This document shows positions 60,918-64,000 of a stretch of 64,000 nt of DNA, piece by piece. The translations under genes were made by a program, and so were the position numbers. Each line of letters starts with the position of its first letter. The stretch's first letter is position 1. The stretch is taken from NCBI GenBank assembly GCA_027405735.1, contig JAPEHQ010000009.1:2294001-2358000 (forward strand), read 5' to 3'. A model generated the notes under the pieces. That model did not search any database. It was not told the origin of the DNA and was given only the letters and a program-made list of their open reading frames with translations. Source of the DNA: Mucor racemosus (lineage: Eukaryota; Mucoromycota; Mucoromycetes; Mucorales; Mucoraceae).

Positions 60918-62571
60918 TGTGTTATAATAAAATCAGGAACACAATATAAAAAAGAAAAATGATATCAATGAAGTAGACTTGTGTTTTCTCGAGTTATAAC
61001 AGCTGATGTTCTTCCAAAATGTAGTACTGTGATTTGTATTGAAAATTCCCAAGAAAAAGCTGACGATTAAAAAAACAAAAACAAAAACAAAAAAGAAGAG
61101 GAAAAAGAAGAAGAAAAGAGCTACTTGGATAAATTAAAAGAGAAAAAGTAGATAAAAGACATTGGTGCAACAGAACCCCAATTCTGATCAAAAAGAGTCA
61201 ACCAAAAGTAATGGATTCATTCTCTCACCAAATTATCGCCATTTTAACCTTCTTTCTTATTCATAATCCAATCGCGATTGCTTGTACCACTGTTGTAATA
61301 TTAAAAAGAAAACTAGAGTTTATTTCGAAAAAGAAAAACTGATGATTTTTTTGCATGTTTTTTTAATATTGTTTATTAAATATTTTTAATTGTTTTTACT
61401 GGAAATGAGCTTTTTATGTGTAATGATCAGAGATTTTCTTACTTTAATTTGATTCATCAATTGCCAATCAAATCACAAGGTCATACAACACAAAAATGCT
61501 AAACTAAGCCAAATACATTTGAAGGGATCAAAACAAAACCAGAGCCTGATACAAAAATATATTGTAACTCGCCTTATACAGACGCCTTTTTATGGTAATC
61601 AAAGGGTTTTTCGTGAGTTTAAAGATAGTGTAGTACTGACTAAAATTACAGGGAAAAGCTTCTTGTTGATTTCTCATTATTTCTCGGTGATTGTATCGCT
61701 GTTTATCTGTGCATTGCGTGCTCAAGTGTTATCAATTGGTTTAATGTTTTTGCTAAAAGACCAACTTGCATGTGCTCTCTATCTCACTTTTTTTTTTTGC
61801 TACGTATTTCAATATTCGTCATTTCGTTTTTGACATCTCAATTTTAGTATACTTCACCGTGAATAAAGAATAAAATCTTTTGCGTTAGCACGCTATGTAT
61901 ATTACCTTGACCAAGGTAGAGATATGTATAGGAAATCTAAGGAAAGCTATATTTAAATAAACCTGAATATAATGCTTTATTCGGTATTCGTTGATACGCA
62001 TTTTTAACGACAATTTATAATACTGATTGCTCCTCCTTCCCCCCCCCTCACCAAATTAGCTTTTCACTTTCTGTAAAGAGGCTATCTTGGCGATTGAAAT
62101 ACAGAAACCTAAATCCAGTTTTTTTTTATTAAATTGTTTCTCGATGATAATGATACAAACATCTCATTAACATGCAGCATCTTAATAAGTTTGCATACTG
62201 TTCTATTCAATGATACAGCTCGTATTCGATAATATTATATTTTGAACGAGCAATGTTAAAAAACCAAAAACACTTTTTTTAGCAAATATTTCAAATTTAC
62301 GTATCAAAAAAGTTAAAATAAAAAATATCAGATGCACTATCAATATGTCACAGTTCATTTATATTATTATATACACTAGTAAAAATCGTATATTTCCGGC
62401 AGCAAAATGCTTTAGTTGATTCCTTTCTTCTGATCCCTTGCTCCTACAAGGTAAAAAAAAATGAAGGATACGCTTCATTTTGCATATATTCAAAACTTCT
62501 CTGGAAAGTGATGGAGAATGCTTTGATCTATATATTGTAACTTGATCATATAGATCGTCATTTGGCATGGA
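60918..62571. other. 5' flank of the neurofibromin gene, no gene recognised
   Basis: A purine-rich block at about 61070-61150 (long CT-rich tract on the neurofibromin strand) probably lies in its leader or promoter. A C9 run is at 62039-62047. A 104-codon frame at 61519-61833 starts at TTG and has no family features; I do not count it as a gene. Confidence 0.45.
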
Positions 62572-62809
62572 TTAAAGATCGATAACCTGTCTAAATCATG
62601 TCTAAAAAACGCGAATTTAGTTACTATCATGCTAAATTCCTGAATATACAATCATTTTTAAAGCTTCTCTTTGCAAAAGAAATGAAAATAGCGATTGAAT
62701 ATGATGTTGAATGTATTCTCTTGAAGCTCACCTTTCGTTTTGTTAATTTCGCACCGAGCGGTTGATGAATGTGTAAATCCGCGGTCTTTCCCATCTCAGG
62801 ACCAGGCAT
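62572..62809 (-). CDS. candidate 30-residue microprotein gene
   Basis: ATG at 62809 opens a 26-codon exon (to 62732) reading MPGPEMGKTADLHIHQPLGA and LTKRK. It is less AT-rich than its surroundings and ends in a GTGAGC donor. Splicing to the AG at 62588-62587 adds VIDL and a stop at 62574-62572. The start lies 50 bp from the divergent GatB ATG, so a shared promoter would be needed. The 145-nt intron is longer than local norms. The family is not recognised. It could be chance. Confidence 0.3.
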
Positions 62810-62859
62810 TCATGTAAAAAAATAGCCATGTAAATATATTTTTATTTTGTACATTAACC

Positions 62860-64000
62860 ATGTTTTCTAAACTAACAGTTTCCAAGAACCATGGCTTAAG
62901 ATTTCTTAGTACATCAACATCAACATCTACTAAAGGATTCATTAAAGAAGGTTGGGAGGCTGTTATCGGCATAGAAGTTCACGCTCAAATTAATACCAAA
63001 ACAAAGCTGTTTTCTGGTAAAAAAAAGAAAAGAAAAGAAAAAAAGCCCCTCCCCATTATATTTAAGCATTGAAAATTACTAGATTCATCAACCTCTTATA
63101 ATGACAAGGTGAATACACATGTTTCAACCATAGATGCTGCATTTCCGGGCGTCCAACCAGTAAGTAATGTCTCTTATTATTTGACATGTACAATTAATAA
63201 ATTCATTTCTTTAGCGATTAAATAATAAAGCTGTCGAAATGGCAGTGAAGACTGCAATTGCTTTACAAGGACAAGTACAGAATAGATCAACATTTGATCG
63301 CAAACATTATTTTTACCCAGATTTACCACAAGGATACCAAATCACACAACAAAGAGGTACATTACACATCATCAAAGCTATAAAGTCAATATTTTAATAT
63401 ATAATCTTCATAGAACCTATTTCAAGGGGTGGGTTTATTATGTTGACTGAAAATGATGGAGCATCAAAGCCTATCAAAGTCGGTATTCATCAATTACAGA
63501 TAGAACAAGATACTGGTAAAAGTTTACATGATATGCGACCTGGAGAGACATTACTTGATCTCAACAGAGCAGGAACTGGATTAATGGAAATTGTCACAAA
63601 ACCTGATTTAAGGTCTTCATATGAAGCTGGATTGCTAGTGAAAAAATTACAAAATATATTGCAATGGGTAGGATCATCAAAAGCCAATTTAGAGGAAGGA
63701 TCCATGCGTTGTGATGTTAACGTATCAGTGAGAAGAACTGGACAAGAATTTGGCACTCGATGCGAGTTGAAAAATTTGAATCGAATTCGTATTTTATCAA
63801 TGGCTATCGATGCAGAAATCAAAAGACAAATTGAAGTTATTGAAAATGGCGGGGAAATTCATGTGGAAACTCGCAGATATGATGAAGAAAAGGACATTAC
63901 GTTTAGATTGAGAGACAAAGAATCAGCACCAGATTACAGATATATGCCTGAACCAGATTTACCTCCTCTTTTATTATCTCAGAGTTACATTGATACTATT
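62860..64000 (+). CDS. GATB: mitochondrial glutamyl-tRNA(Gln) amidotransferase subunit B, 5' part
   Basis: Exons 62860-63016, 63083-63159, 63215-63356 and 63414 onward, open to the window edge (partial). The first about 25 residues ([19 protein letters not shown] and on) are basic and serine/threonine-rich without acids, a mitochondrial targeting peptide. The GatB core then follows: [92 protein letters not shown] and [16 protein letters not shown]. In the matrix GatB, with GatA and an F/C-type partner, converts Glu-tRNA(Gln) to Gln-tRNA(Gln). About the N-terminal 330 residues are in the window. Confidence 0.95.

Noticed and set aside
61519..61833. 104-codon frame with hydrophobic segments upstream of the neurofibromin gene
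   Set aside because: Starts at TTG, has no introns, homology signal or promoter features; the hydrophobicity follows from T-rich DNA.

Overview
The window is nuclear DNA of an AT-rich filamentous fungus, most probably a Mucoromycota (Mucorales-like) species. The evidence is many short GT-AG introns (mostly 48-75 nt), spliceosomal and Ras-pathway genes of fungal type, a mitochondrial GatB, and DIRS-type retroelement remains. The genus cannot be named from the sequence alone. All exon models were built by hand from splice signals, reading-frame continuity and remembered family consensus; no database search was run.

Layout. 1-4.7 kb: a kelch-propeller membrane protein that appears to continue by splicing into a second ectodomain, then a tRNA-Glu(UUC). 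5.4-17.3 kb: a repeat-rich block holding copies of long non-coding repeats (called A, F, C and D here), a ruined DIRS-type tyrosine-recombinase retroelement whose inverted ends and internal complementary region can still be read, and five insertions from three families that look like solo LTRs with 5-bp target duplications. 19-28 kb: a gene island with a Rossmann-fold reductase, a divergent pair of spliceosome genes (CWC21/SRRM2-like and CTNNBL1) and a DHA1-type MFS transporter. 28.6-43.3 kb: one very large inverted repeat, arms about 6.24 kb, nearly identical, around a 640-bp core, built from the same A, D, F and C repeats. 44.3-64 kb: a second gene island with a METTL21-like lysine methyltransferase, a basic hypothetical protein, an STK19-like winged-helix protein, a LOG-family phosphoribohydrolase, a FEN1/XPG-family nuclease, a complete 20-exon neurofibromin/IRA-type RasGAP of about 2685 residues, and the 5' part of mitochondrial GatB cut by the window edge.

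How it fits together. The gene islands carry housekeeping functions: splicing, Ras-off switching, DNA repair or flap processing, and mitochondrial Gln-tRNA synthesis. CWC21 and CTNNBL1 share a 181-bp promoter and both act in the spliceosome. The islands are separated by two repeat blocks made of the same modules. The 5-17 kb block looks like an older, broken relative of the structure whose perfect version is the 29-42 kb palindrome. That palindrome, its maintained arm identity and its core are the most unusual things in the window.
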